From Tamlana sp. 2_MG-2023 (lineage in GTDB: Bacteria > Bacteroidota > Bacteroidia > Flavobacteriales > Flavobacteriaceae), in NCBI RefSeq assembly GCF_030548465.1, contig NZ_JAUOSF010000006.1, forward strand, positions 124,001-188,000: DNA of 64,000 nucleotides. Reading direction: 5' to 3'. Positions 1 to 8,748 of this stretch are shown one piece after another. Under the pieces are notes generated by a model, which made no database searches, was not told the origin of the DNA, and saw only the letters and a program-made list of their open reading frames with translations. A program made the translations under genes and the position numbers. Position 1 is the stretch's first letter. Each line of letters begins with the position of its first letter.

Positions 1-336
1 ATAAATTCTGAAGCCGAAGTCATTACAGCCTTTGAGATTTTTGAACACCTGCTCTCCCCATTCACCGTTCTTAAAGCCATTAAATCAGATAAATTGGTGG
101 CGAGTATTCCGCTGAAACTTTGGTTTTCATCTGCCTACAGAAGTAAAACCGATATGTTGGACCGTCATTATCACGAATTTGAAGATTGGCAGTTTGACTG
201 GCTCTTAGAAAAAGCAGGCTGGAAGATTATAGACCGCCAAAAATGGACCAACCCGACTAAAAAAATTGGCATTCGCCCTATTTTACGTTGGTTTACCCCT
301 AGATATTATATTGTTTATGCCGAACGCATTAAATAG
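1..336 (+). CDS. Class I SAM-dependent methyltransferase, C-terminal part
   Basis: The reading frame is open from base 1, so the 5' end lies outside the window; 111 codons remain before TAG. The first visible residues, INSEAEVITAFEIFEHLLSP, match the motif IV region of class I methyltransferases (an acidic turn followed by FEIFEH). Later come a His-rich segment (DRHYHEF) and an AGWKI-type strand typical of the C-terminal half of the fold. The SAM-binding glycine loop is not visible, so the substrate cannot be named. The next gene is a glycosyltransferase 21 bases downstream on the same strand, which suggests a shared role in polysaccharide or lipid modification. An ATG-like start at base 94 would be internal and is not the real start. 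Confidence 0.75.
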   Translation: MNSEAEVITAFEIFEHLLSPFTVLKAIKSDKLVASIPLKLWFSSAYRSKTDMLDRHYHEFEDWQFDWLLEKAGWKIIDRQKWTNPTKKIGIRPILRWFTPRYYIVYAERIK

Positions 337-357
337 CACCCTATAAAAAATTCTATT

Positions 358-1206
358 TTGAATTTCTACATTGTCATTCCTGCACATAACGAAGAAACCT
401 CGATTGGGCTCACTTTAGAGTCTTTGGTCAATCAAACCTTGTTGCCCAAACGTGTGGTTGTGGTAAATGATAATTCAACAGATAAAACGCAATCTATTGT
501 AAACGCTTTCGCGGAAAAGCATCCGTTTATTTCATTGGTAAATTCAAAATCATCAAACAAGCATTTACCGGGTTCAAAAATCATCAATGCTTTTTATAAG
601 GGTTTTGAAACCTTAGACGAAACCTACGATGTCATTTGTAAATTTGATGCCGATCTTATTTTTCCGAAGCATTATTTAGAACAATTAGCAACTCATTTTA
701 AAGCCAACCCGAAACTAGGTATGGCCGCTGGCTTCTGTTATATTGAAAAAAACAACGATTGGGTTTTAGAAAACCTCACCAACAAAGACCATATTCGAGG
801 TGCCTTAAAAGCCTATAGAAAGGCTTGTTTTGAAGAAATCGGACAACTTAAACCTTCCATGGGCTGGGACACCGTTGATGAACTACTGGCTAAATATTAC
901 GGTTGGGCGCTCATCACCGACGAATCCTTACACGTAAAACATTTAAAACCAACAGGCATCAGCTACAACAAAGCTTCTAAGTACTTACAAGGCGAGGCCA
1001 TGTATAAAATGCGCTATGGTTTTACAATCACCCTAATTTCAGCAGCAAAATTGGCCTTTAAAAAGAAAAGTTTCGCATTGTTTAAGGACTACTTAGCGGG
1101 TTATTTTAAAGCCAAAAAGAACCAAATTGATTTTCTAGTTTCCGAAGAGGAAGGGAAATTCATTAGAAACCTCCGTTGGAAAGGCATGCTCGCCAAGTTT
1201 AGTTAA
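358..1206 (+). CDS. Family 2 glycosyltransferase
   Basis: This 282-residue cytosolic GT-A transferase is expected to move a nucleotide-activated sugar onto a lipid or polysaccharide acceptor. The N-terminus has FYIVIPAHNEETSIG (residues 3-17), then VVVVNDNSTDKT, the nucleotide-binding Asp region, then a DADL metal-binding DxD-type motif near residue 97. The only start consistent with the conserved N-terminus is TTG at 358. No membrane span is obvious. It follows the methyltransferase by 21 bases and its last 8 bases overlap the convergent nuclease gene. Sugar donor and acceptor cannot be told from sequence. Confidence 0.85.
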   Translation: MNFYIVIPAHNEETSIGLTLESLVNQTLLPKRVVVVNDNSTDKTQSIVNAFAEKHPFISLVNSKSSNKHLPGSKIINAFYKGFETLDETYDVICKFDADLIFPKHYLEQLATHFKANPKLGMAAGFCYIEKNNDWVLENLTNKDHIRGALKAYRKACFEEIGQLKPSMGWDTVDELLAKYYGWALITDESLHVKHLKPTGISYNKASKYLQGEAMYKMRYGFTITLISAAKLAFKKKSFALFKDYLAGYFKAKKNQIDFLVSEEEGKFIRNLRWKGMLAKFS

Positions 1207-2008
1207 ACATCCAATTTTTATACTGCGCTGAAGCTTCTAATTGATCTTCTAAATCATCTTCCAACTCAGGAAAAAAATCAATACCAGTAAGCCCTTCAAT
1301 TTGATCCACAGGTACTACAAAATCATAAAGTGGCTTATTGGAGTTTTTATGAGGCATTAAAAACCCAATCATTTTAGGAGTTCCACCATTATAATCTACC
1401 AATACTTTATAAAAATAATTAGGAACAGCCACATCTTCATCACCTATAACATCCATATCGCCTTTTAAAACACCGCCAGTCACGACAAAAACACCATCAT
1501 ATTTGGCCGCCCAATAGCGTACTTTTTGCTCTAAGGTGTTCCAAATACCTGCGTTAAATTGATGTTCTTGCGGACTAATATTACTAGTCAAAAAAGTTTC
1601 ATCATAGGCAGCTTTACTTGAACGCCTGTCTCCTGCAGGGCATAGATGTCCGCGATCATAGCCTGAATTCTTATAATTACGCCAATGGGCTGCGCCGGTC
1701 TTTACTGCAGGATCAATTTCAAAATATGGCCGCTTAAAATTGTGATTTGATAGATCAGATTTTTTCAATTCATAAGCCACCCATTCTGGTTGTTCATGAG
1801 CTTCACTATAAGACAAAGAATAGCCTTTGTGATGTATCACCTGCCCGGTGGTACTGGTAGGCAAGAAGAAAGTGTTCGTGGTTGTTTTCGGTGTACTACC
1901 TGCTTCAACAACAACTTGCTGCTCTTCTACTTTTAAATAATGTTCATAACCATACACACCTACCATGATAAGTGCGGCTACAATAGCATACAAACTCCGT
2001 TTACTCAT
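1199..2008 (-). CDS. DNA/RNA non-specific endonuclease, membrane-anchored or secreted
   Basis: A 269-residue NUC-family (beta-beta-alpha metal) nuclease. Residues 118-121 are DRGH within SGYDRGHLCPAGDRRSS, the family active site with His121 as general base; a downstream Asn-rich stretch (NISPQEHQFNAGIWN) fits the metal-binding Asn region. Residues 6-20 are hydrophobic, so the protein is exported or anchored, acting in the periplasm or outside for nucleic acid degradation. Its ATG directly abuts the stop codon of the upstream phosphatase gene, so the two are probably cotranscribed; together they could release phosphate from extracellular DNA and nucleotides. That joint role is inference. Confidence 0.88.
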   Translation of the reverse strand: MSKRSLYAIVAALIMVGVYGYEHYLKVEEQQVVVEAGSTPKTTTNTFFLPTSTTGQVIHHKGYSLSYSEAHEQPEWVAYELKKSDLSNHNFKRPYFEIDPAVKTGAAHWRNYKNSGYDRGHLCPAGDRRSSKAAYDETFLTSNISPQEHQFNAGIWNTLEQKVRYWAAKYDGVFVVTGGVLKGDMDVIGDEDVAVPNYFYKVLVDYNGGTPKMIGFLMPHKNSNKPLYDFVVPVDQIEGLTGIDFFPELEDDLEDQLEASAQYKNWMFN

Positions 2009-3661
2009 TTATTTTAATACGTAACCTAAAGGTTTTCCTGTTGCAGCATTTGGAAAACTAATACCTAATAAAGTTGAAATGGTTGGTGCAATATCCGTAA
2101 TGCTTGTGCGTTCTGAGGTTTCACCGTGAGCTACACCTTCACCAAAAATCAAGAAAGGCACGTGTGTATCATAATTCAACCCACTACCATGAGTAGAACC
2201 GGTTTTTCCGTATGAAATGTAGGCCGGATCATTCACCAAAACAACATCTCCAGAACGTTTTTGATTGAATCCTCTTTTAATCATCCCCTCAATACCTTGA
2301 GTGAATTCCGTAGAAACAATGGCGTCTCTAGTATAAGCTTTTGAAATATGCTTGTATGACATTTGCTCTTCCACAATAGCATTTTGTACATCAACCGACT
2401 TTAGGCCTAATTCTTTTAATTTGGCTTTATTCAAGAAAATCTGTTCGTTACTTATGTTTTCAACAACTTCTGTAGTCCCATAAGTTTTAACTAAAAAGTC
2501 GTTAAACACTTCTTTACGCCCTTTGTTATCTAGATATCCAGAAGGAATATTGTGCGCGTGTAAATAAGCAGGCACATCAACAGCACCATGATCGGCCGTT
2601 AGAAAAACTACATATTGGCCTTTCCCAACTTCTTTATCTAAAACATTGAAAAAACGTTCTAAGTCTTTATCCAAACGGATATAAGTATCTTCTACTTCCT
2701 TTGAATTTACACCAAAATTATGTCCTACATAATCAGTACAAGAATAACTAAGTGTAAGTACATCGGTAATATCATCTTGACCTAAATCTTCACCTTCAAT
2801 AGCTGCGATGGCAAAATCTGTGGTTAAACTATTCCCGAATGGGGTCGCTTTTAAAATACTATAATTACCATTTTCATCTTTTAACTTTTTCAAGTTATAA
2901 GGAAATGTAGCCGTTTCTTTCCCTTTAAATCCACCTTCATAATCGTTTAAATCGGCTCCACTAGCAGTATAGGTGTCCATATCATAAAAAGTATCCCACT
3001 TTTTCAAATAAGAATCCGCTTGTTTACTAGAGTTAAACTTGTTTACCCATTTTGGAAGTGCTTCCATATAAAAAGAACTTGAAATAAAAACGCCTTCATC
3101 ATCACCATGGAACCAATAGGCAGCATCAGCAGTATGACCTGCAGGTAAAATAGCACCACGATCTTTCACCGAAATACCAATGGTTTTACCCTTCATTTGA
3201 GTAAACAATTTGTTTTCATCAGCAAAGGTTGTCGTCAACATTCGGCTAGGTGACATCTTACCGGCCTTATCTGTTGTTCCTATTGATTGCACACTTTCAT
3301 CTCCAGCACAGTATACCTCTTCTTTTATTTCTTTATCATACCAATAGTTTGAAATGATCCCATTGTATTTTGGAGTTGTTCCTGTAAAAACCGCAGCGTG
3401 ACCAGGTGCCGTTTTTGTGGGCACATAATTGAAATGATTGTTTTTACAATTGAACCCTTCATTAATCATACGCTTAAAACCACCTTCTCCATATCTTGAA
3501 TCAAAACGCGTCAAATAATCATAACGCATTTGATCCACTACGATACCTACTACCAACTTGGGTTTAACTGGTGATTTTGAACTATTAGAAACAGATTGCC
3601 CTTGTACTTTAGCAGAAAAACTAAATACAATGGTAAAAGCGATGTAAAATATATATTTCAT
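2009..3661 (-). CDS. pafA: PafA-like alkaline phosphatase (phosphate monoesterase)
   Basis: This 550-residue protein of the alkaline phosphatase superfamily has a signal peptide (about residues 1-21), so it is periplasmic or exported. Asp43 in VVDQMR is a metal ligand. Thr84 in PTKTAPGH is the likely nucleophile, with Asn105 and the K166-x-R168 pair downstream. Their spacing matches Thr79, Asn100, Lys162 and Arg164 of Elizabethkingia PafA almost exactly, which favours a calcium-independent, broad phosphate monoesterase over a diesterase. Metal motifs DHGAVD and the final GSTHGSG are also present. It is the first gene of a two-gene unit with the nuclease. A TATTTTTG promoter element lies at 3683-3690. 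Confidence 0.87.
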   Translation of the reverse strand: MKYIFYIAFTIVFSFSAKVQGQSVSNSSKSPVKPKLVVGIVVDQMRYDYLTRFDSRYGEGGFKRMINEGFNCKNNHFNYVPTKTAPGHAAVFTGTTPKYNGIISNYWYDKEIKEEVYCAGDESVQSIGTTDKAGKMSPSRMLTTTFADENKLFTQMKGKTIGISVKDRGAILPAGHTADAAYWFHGDDEGVFISSSFYMEALPKWVNKFNSSKQADSYLKKWDTFYDMDTYTASGADLNDYEGGFKGKETATFPYNLKKLKDENGNYSILKATPFGNSLTTDFAIAAIEGEDLGQDDITDVLTLSYSCTDYVGHNFGVNSKEVEDTYIRLDKDLERFFNVLDKEVGKGQYVVFLTADHGAVDVPAYLHAHNIPSGYLDNKGRKEVFNDFLVKTYGTTEVVENISNEQIFLNKAKLKELGLKSVDVQNAIVEEQMSYKHISKAYTRDAIVSTEFTQGIEGMIKRGFNQKRSGDVVLVNDPAYISYGKTGSTHGSGLNYDTHVPFLIFGEGVAHGETSERTSITDIAPTISTLLGISFPNAATGKPLGYVLK

Positions 3662-3682
3662 TATAATTTAAATTTGGAAAGC

Positions 3683-3690
3683 CAAAAATA
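3683..3690 (-). promoter_or_regulatory. Candidate -7 promoter element for the PafA-like gene
   Basis: On the minus strand this reads TATTTTTG, a perfect match to the Bacteroidota -7 consensus TAnnTTTG, 22 bases upstream of the ATG. No TTG is found at the expected -33 distance, so the call is moderate. Confidence 0.45.
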
Positions 3691-3704
3691 CATATTTAAT
3701 ACTG

Positions 3705-3723
3705 CCTTAATTTAAAATTAAGG
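3705..3723. promoter_or_regulatory. 19-bp palindrome between divergent genes
   Basis: CCTTAATTTAAAATTAAGG is a perfect inverted repeat around one central base. It lies in the 109-bp gap between the minus-strand phosphatase gene and the plus-strand mlaE gene, so it could be an operator or a divergent-promoter element. There is no T-tract, so a terminator is unlikely. Confidence 0.35.
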
Positions 3724-3770
3724 TTAAATACCCCTAAGTTTTTTTTACTTTAGCAGCTACAAAACTGCAT

Positions 3771-4508
3771 ATGAAATACCTGCATAATATAGGAACCTAT
3801 TTTTTAATGATCGGTGAAATGTTTCACAAACCCACCAAGTGGAGCGTCTTAAAAAAACTTATTTTAAAAGATATCGATGACCTAATCATCAACTCTTTAG
3901 GCATTGTTGCTTTTATTTCTTTTTTCGTTGGTGGTGTAGTTACCATTCAAACTGCATTGAATATAGACAATCCCTTAATACCCCAATCTCTAATTGGATT
4001 CGCTACTAGACAGTCCATTTTATTAGAGTTTGCTCCTACATTTGTCTCCATTGTAATGGCTGGTAAAGTGGGTTCATTTATAACATCTAGTATAGGGACC
4101 ATGCGTGTTACCGAACAAATAGATGCCCTTGAAGTTATGGGTATTAACGCTGTAAACTATTTGGTTTTTCCTAAATTCATCGCTTTACTGCTTTACCCTT
4201 TTCTAATATGTATTGGTATGTTTTTAGGTATTCTTGGTGGATTAGTGGCATGTATGTATGGCGGTTTTAGTTCTCCTGAAGCATATATTACTGGTGTACA
4301 AATGGATTTTGATCCTTTTCATATCACCTACGCCTTTATAAAAACATGTGTTTTTGGTTTCTTACTAGCAACCATTCCTTCTTATCATGGCTTTTATATG
4401 AAAGGTGGTGCGTTAGAAGTTGGAAAAGCAAGTACGACCTCATTCGTTTGGACTAGTGTTTTTATCATTCTTTTAAACTATTTATTAACCCAAATGTTAT
4501 TAAGCTAA
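3771..4508 (+). CDS. MlaE-family ABC transporter permease
   Basis: A 245-residue inner-membrane permease of the MlaE/YrbE family, which with its ATPase moves phospholipids between inner and outer membranes. Sequence shows the family's amphipathic N-terminus, several hydrophobic helices, and conserved FVGGVVTIQTA and FAPTFVSIVMAGKVGSFITSS-type stretches, with the EQIDALEVMGIN cytosolic loop near residue 120. Length is typical. Its TAA overlaps the ATG of the ATPase gene by one base (TAATG), so translation is probably coupled. No MCE-domain (MlaD) gene lies next to it in this window. Confidence 0.9.
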   Translation: MKYLHNIGTYFLMIGEMFHKPTKWSVLKKLILKDIDDLIINSLGIVAFISFFVGGVVTIQTALNIDNPLIPQSLIGFATRQSILLEFAPTFVSIVMAGKVGSFITSSIGTMRVTEQIDALEVMGINAVNYLVFPKFIALLLYPFLICIGMFLGILGGLVACMYGGFSSPEAYITGVQMDFDPFHITYAFIKTCVFGFLLATIPSYHGFYMKGGALEVGKASTTSFVWTSVFIILLNYLLTQMLLS

Positions 4509-5275
4509 TGATTGAAGTTAAAGATTTACGTAAATCGTTTGGTGATACTGAAATATTAAAAGGAATAACCACAACTTTTGAAAAAGGCAAAACCAGTTTA
4601 ATTATTGGTCAGAGTGGTGCTGGTAAAACGGTATTCTTAAAATGTTTATTGGGTATTTTTGATTACGAAGGTGGCTCGATTGCTTATGACGGCAATGTAT
4701 TGTCAAATTTAGATGAAGACGAGAAAAGGAATATCCGCGCACAAATTGGCATGGTTTTTCAAGGCAGTGCTTTATTCGACTCTATGACCATTGCTGAAAA
4801 CGTCATGTTTCCTTTACGCATGTTTACCAAACAAAGTAAGAGCGAAATGCAAGACCGTGTTGACTTCGTATTAAATAGAGTGAACTTAGAAAATGCACAT
4901 AACAAAATGCCAAGTGAAGCTTCTGGTGGTATGCAAAAACGTGTGGCTATTGCCCGTGCTATTGTGAATAAACCAAAGTATCTCTTTTGTGATGAACCGA
5001 ATTCTGGATTAGATCCAAAAACGGCTATTGTTATTGATAACTTGATTCAAGAGATTACAGATGAATACCAAATCACGACGGTTATCAACTCGCATGATAT
5101 GAATTCGGTGATGGAAATTGGCGAGAAAATCGTGTTTTTAAAAGATGGATTAAAAGCATGGGAAGGCTCTCATGAAAATATTTTTAGAACAGACAATGAA
5201 GTGGTTACGGACTTTGTTTATTCCTCAAACTTATTTAAAAAAGTACGTAAAATGTACTTAGAGGAAAATAGTTAA
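4508..5275 (+). CDS. MlaF-like ABC transporter ATP-binding protein
   Basis: A 255-residue ATPase that powers the adjacent MlaE-type permease. Walker A is GQSGAGKT (residues 34-41), the Q-loop is MVFQGSALFDSMT, the ABC signature is ASGGMQKR (138-145), and Walker B is YLFCDEP (158-164) followed by NSGLDP and the H-loop INSHDM. SGGMQKR is the form usual in MlaF/Ttg2A. The one-base overlap with the permease indicates an operon. The C-terminal 30 residues carry the short regulatory extension seen in MlaF. Confidence 0.92.
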   Translation: MIEVKDLRKSFGDTEILKGITTTFEKGKTSLIIGQSGAGKTVFLKCLLGIFDYEGGSIAYDGNVLSNLDEDEKRNIRAQIGMVFQGSALFDSMTIAENVMFPLRMFTKQSKSEMQDRVDFVLNRVNLENAHNKMPSEASGGMQKRVAIARAIVNKPKYLFCDEPNSGLDPKTAIVIDNLIQEITDEYQITTVINSHDMNSVMEIGEKIVFLKDGLKAWEGSHENIFRTDNEVVTDFVYSSNLFKKVRKMYLEENS

Positions 5276-5304
5276 CAACCTTCAAACGAGATAATTTCGA
5301 GTAT

Positions 5305-5380
5305 ATTTAGGGTAAATACAAGCTTATATATTCATACTTCACATTCGTACCTTGCAGGATTTTCAATTAAAACCCTAAAT
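5305..5380 (+). promoter_or_regulatory. Inverted repeat in the sulfatase leader
   Basis: ATTTAGGGT at 5305-5313 is perfectly complementary to ACCCTAAAT at 5372-5380, whose last base is one base before the sulfatase ATG. A transcript including both arms could sequester the start region. TATATTTA at 5302-5309 overlaps the left arm and resembles a -7 promoter element; if that promoter is used, the left arm may not be transcribed and the repeat would instead be a protein site. Confidence 0.3.
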
Positions 5381-5381
5381 A

Positions 5382-7133
5382 ATGGTACCTAAAAAATTAC
5401 TTTTATGCTTATGCTTCATAAGCTTTAATTATTTCACTACCCTTTGCCAATCACCTAATATCATTTTTATTCTAACCGATGATATGGGGTACTCAGATGT
5501 TGGCTTTAATAACGGAGCTACAGATATAGCGACGCCGAATCTAGATAATTTAGCTAATAATGGCACCGTTTTTTCATCGGCCTATGCAGTACATCCTTTT
5601 TGCGGACCAAGTCGTGCAGGATTATTAACTGGTCGTTATCCACATGAATTTGGTGCTCAATTTAACTTAAACGACAACGAGTATGTCTTAGGTGTTGATG
5701 CCAATGAAACTTTCTTTAGTAAAATTTTACAAAATGCTAATTATAACACAGGCTTAATTGGCAAATGGCATTTAGGTCAATCTTCCGTACATAACCCCAA
5801 TGCCCGTGGTTTTGATTACTTCTACGGAATGCTTACCGGTGGTCATAACTATTGGACAAACTCAACTGCTGGTGGTGGATACGGCGGCGCATATAACCGA
5901 CCTTTAATAAAAAACAATGGTCCTGCTAATGAACCTAGTAACGTATATTTAACAGATTTATTTACAGATGAAGGGGTAGCCTTTATTGAAAATGCAGAAG
6001 CCAATGATAATGACCCATTTTTCTTATTCATGTCGTATAACGCACCACATACACCACTTACTGCATTAGATTCCGATAAGACAGCATTAACTAGCTCACC
6101 TTATAATTATAGCTATACAGATGATAGTCGACATAATTATGCTGCTATGGTATATTCAGTAGATAGAGGTGTTAAAAAACTGGTAGACGCTTTAAATACT
6201 AATGGCGAAATAAACAATACACTAATTGTATTTATGAGTGATAACGGCGGACGATCAGACCAAGGAGCGAACAACTCGCCACTACGAGGGAATAAAGGAG
6301 ACACTTATGAAGGTGGTTTTCGTGTACCAATGTTTATGTACTGGCCTGGTAATGTACCTGCAGGAGCTACATATAGCTACCCAGTATCTGCTTTGGATTT
6401 ATATCCAACTTTTGTTGATCTTGCTGGAGCTTCAGTTCCTAATGGAAAACAAATTGATGGTAAAAACATAATGCCACATGTGATTGCTGGTACAAACCCA
6501 CGATCAGGAGAGTCTATTTATTCAATTAGACACAGAACAATTAACAATGTTGGCATTAGAAGGGATAATTTAAAAGCATTTACTTCTGGAAATGGAAGAT
6601 GGTACCTCTTTGACCTGGACACCAATATTAGTGAAAACAACGCACAAGATTTAAGTAACAACCCGGCTTATCAAGATATTTTAGAAGAAATGATTAACGA
6701 TGCCTACCAATGGTCTCTTACACATACCGAACCTGAGTTCTTTGATAGCCCAGGAGCTGAAACTACCTGGTATGATAATAACAGTAGTAACAACCCATCT
6801 AACACCACTCCTTGGCAAGATGTAACCTTTGATGGCTATACGACATTATCTATAGAAGGTATCCATATTAACACTTCTAATCACGGCTATATATACCCTA
6901 ACCCAGTACAAAACTCTGAGTTATCGGTTAAGTTCACGTCGCCAATATCTGGAGACATTTCAATTATTGTTTATGATACTCAAGGTAGACCAATTCAAAT
7001 AAACTCTAATCTTTCTCATAACTCTACTGACAAATTAAAGATAAGCTTAAACTCAAATATTTCTCCAGGACAATATTTCTTACGAGTAAGATCATCCGAA
7101 GGCATGTTTAGCAAAGGGTTTATCGTGAATTAA
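5382..7133 (+). CDS. Arylsulfatase (S1 family) with T9SS sorting domain
   Basis: A 583-residue secreted type I sulfatase that removes sulfate esters, probably from algal or other marine polysaccharides. Signal peptide residues 1-22 are followed by NIIFILTDDMG, which supplies metal-binding Asp. Cys74 in CGPSRAGLLTGRYP is the C-x-P-S-R site that must be oxidised to formylglycine. The KWHLGQ and MSDNGG motifs are present. The last 80 residues, starting near YPNPVQNSELSVKF and ending KGFIVN, form a type A T9SS C-terminal domain, so the enzyme should cross the outer membrane through the PorU/PorV-type system. No matching formylglycine-generating enzyme is visible here; GldJ shares only the fold. 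Confidence 0.92.
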   Translation: MVPKKLLLCLCFISFNYFTTLCQSPNIIFILTDDMGYSDVGFNNGATDIATPNLDNLANNGTVFSSAYAVHPFCGPSRAGLLTGRYPHEFGAQFNLNDNEYVLGVDANETFFSKILQNANYNTGLIGKWHLGQSSVHNPNARGFDYFYGMLTGGHNYWTNSTAGGGYGGAYNRPLIKNNGPANEPSNVYLTDLFTDEGVAFIENAEANDNDPFFLFMSYNAPHTPLTALDSDKTALTSSPYNYSYTDDSRHNYAAMVYSVDRGVKKLVDALNTNGEINNTLIVFMSDNGGRSDQGANNSPLRGNKGDTYEGGFRVPMFMYWPGNVPAGATYSYPVSALDLYPTFVDLAGASVPNGKQIDGKNIMPHVIAGTNPRSGESIYSIRHRTINNVGIRRDNLKAFTSGNGRWYLFDLDTNISENNAQDLSNNPAYQDILEEMINDAYQWSLTHTEPEFFDSPGAETTWYDNNSSNNPSNTTPWQDVTFDGYTTLSIEGIHINTSNHGYIYPNPVQNSELSVKFTSPISGDISIIVYDTQGRPIQINSNLSHNSTDKLKISLNSNISPGQYFLRVRSSEGMFSKGFIVN

Positions 7134-7174
7134 TAAACTCTTCATAGTTTAAAAAAACTTAAAATTATTATATA

Positions 7175-7216
7175 AAAAAAACCAAGATTTGAAAATTAAT
7201 CAAGTCTTGGTTTTTA
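7175..7216. terminator. Bidirectional terminator between sulfatase and DUF389 genes
   Basis: An A-tract and the arm AAAACCAAGATTTGA (7178-7192) pair with TCAAGTCTTGGTTTT (7200-7214), with one mismatch and a short A/T loop. It carries T-tracts on both strands and sits between convergent genes. Confidence 0.85.
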
Positions 7217-7233
7217 CTTTTTTACTTGGAATT

Positions 7234-8742
7234 CTAATTCAATCGTCTAACCACTAAAGTATCTAATTTAAGTTTCAGCTTCAGCCATTTTTCCAACTTA
7301 GCTTTATCATTTTCGCGCTGTTTATCCTTGTAATCATCCTTCCACTTTACGGAAAACACAGAAATGGTGTCTTTCTTTTTAAAGTCTGTATTAATCACAT
7401 TAGAATATGAAAACTTATCTATGTTTTCATAATTAATTTTAAGCTCCTCAGTTAAACCATCAAAAGCCATATAAGTACTTTCAAGTTTCGAAAAACGCCT
7501 TAAACGATCTTCTAAATACTTAATTTTGTCAGATTGCGACAAAAGATCTAAAGAATCACGGGTACGTAACTCCTCCATATATTTGAAGTTATCTAAATTC
7601 TTAGAACGATTCTGATTGATGTTTAACTTTGTGTTTGCCAACGCGCTATAGTCCTTCATACTATTACGTAATAAAGTAATAGTGGTTTCAGAAATTTCAT
7701 CTAAACCAAATGTATTCAAATCAATAGATGTGTTTTCATCATCTATAAAAGTATAAGAAGCGTTATTTTTTATGTATTCTCCATGCGGTAAATCGGTTAG
7801 TTCTTCCCTAATAAAATTACTGGCATCACGTTTAAAATTACTTTCTTCTAATACATTTAAGAACGTCCAAACTGCTGGAACCATCACCACGATAGCCAAT
7901 AACATGGCTGCTCTAGAAATGAATTGACGCCGCTTAGAATTCGCATATTTTAGCATTGGAAACCTTAAAAGTTTCAACACTAAAAAGGTTGCTAATGCAA
8001 TAAAAATAGTATTAATGGTGAACAAATACATGGCACCACCAAAGTAAACCCAGTTTCCTTTTGCTAATCCGTAACCAGCTGTACAAAGTGGCGGCATTAA
8101 GGCTGTAGCAATCGCTACACCAAAAATTACCGAAGCTATAGTTCCTCTTTTAGTTCGAGCAATAATCAGAGCTAAACCACCAAAAAAGGCAATTAAAACA
8201 TCACGAATATCTGGTCGCACACGTCCTAAGAGCTCAGAAGTATCTTCACTCAATGGAAATAGCCAGAAAAACAGAAAAGCCGTTAATAAACTTAAAACAA
8301 TCATGGTTGCTAAGTTTATCAAAGACTTCTTTAAGGTATCAATATCATTTATAGCAATAGATAAGCCTATACCTAAAATAGGCCCCATAAGCGGAGAAAT
8401 TAACATGGCTCCAATAACCACTGCTGTTGAATTAGCATTTAAACCAATAGATGCCACGAAAATGGAACATACCAAAATCCATGCGGTTGCACCTTTAAAC
8501 GGAATATCAGCCACAATGGCTTTGGTTGTGGCTTCCCTATCGGTATCATCTCTAAAATCTAATAATTCTCTTAGAAAAATCTTGATACTATCCAAAAGTC
8601 CTTGGGCGTCCTTTTTAACGGCGTCCTTTGACTCTTTTACGTTTTTGTCCTTTTCGGCGTCCTGTGCTTCTTGCGTTTCTTGCTCTGCTTTAGCCTCTTT
8701 AGCTTCTTCTTCCGAAAAATTGAATTTACTTTCTTCGCTCAT
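7234..8742 (-). CDS. DUF389 (TIGR00341-type) integral membrane protein
   Basis: A 502-residue protein. Residues 1-50 are highly charged (Glu/Lys/Asp-rich, likely a coiled coil). The central part, about residues 75-290, has some six or seven hydrophobic helices with the conserved STAVVIGAMLISPLMGPILG and ATALMPPLCTAGYGLA segments of DUF389. The last 200 residues are soluble and charged. Function of the family is not established; it is seen as a multi-pass inner-membrane protein. It is the third gene of a unit with sprT-like and mannose-1-phosphate guanylyltransferase genes, six bases downstream of the latter. Confidence 0.85.
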   Translation of the reverse strand: MSEESKFNFSEEEAKEAKAEQETQEAQDAEKDKNVKESKDAVKKDAQGLLDSIKIFLRELLDFRDDTDREATTKAIVADIPFKGATAWILVCSIFVASIGLNANSTAVVIGAMLISPLMGPILGIGLSIAINDIDTLKKSLINLATMIVLSLLTAFLFFWLFPLSEDTSELLGRVRPDIRDVLIAFFGGLALIIARTKRGTIASVIFGVAIATALMPPLCTAGYGLAKGNWVYFGGAMYLFTINTIFIALATFLVLKLLRFPMLKYANSKRRQFISRAAMLLAIVVMVPAVWTFLNVLEESNFKRDASNFIREELTDLPHGEYIKNNASYTFIDDENTSIDLNTFGLDEISETTITLLRNSMKDYSALANTKLNINQNRSKNLDNFKYMEELRTRDSLDLLSQSDKIKYLEDRLRRFSKLESTYMAFDGLTEELKINYENIDKFSYSNVINTDFKKKDTISVFSVKWKDDYKDKQRENDKAKLEKWLKLKLKLDTLVVRRLN

Positions 8743-8748
8743 TTATGA

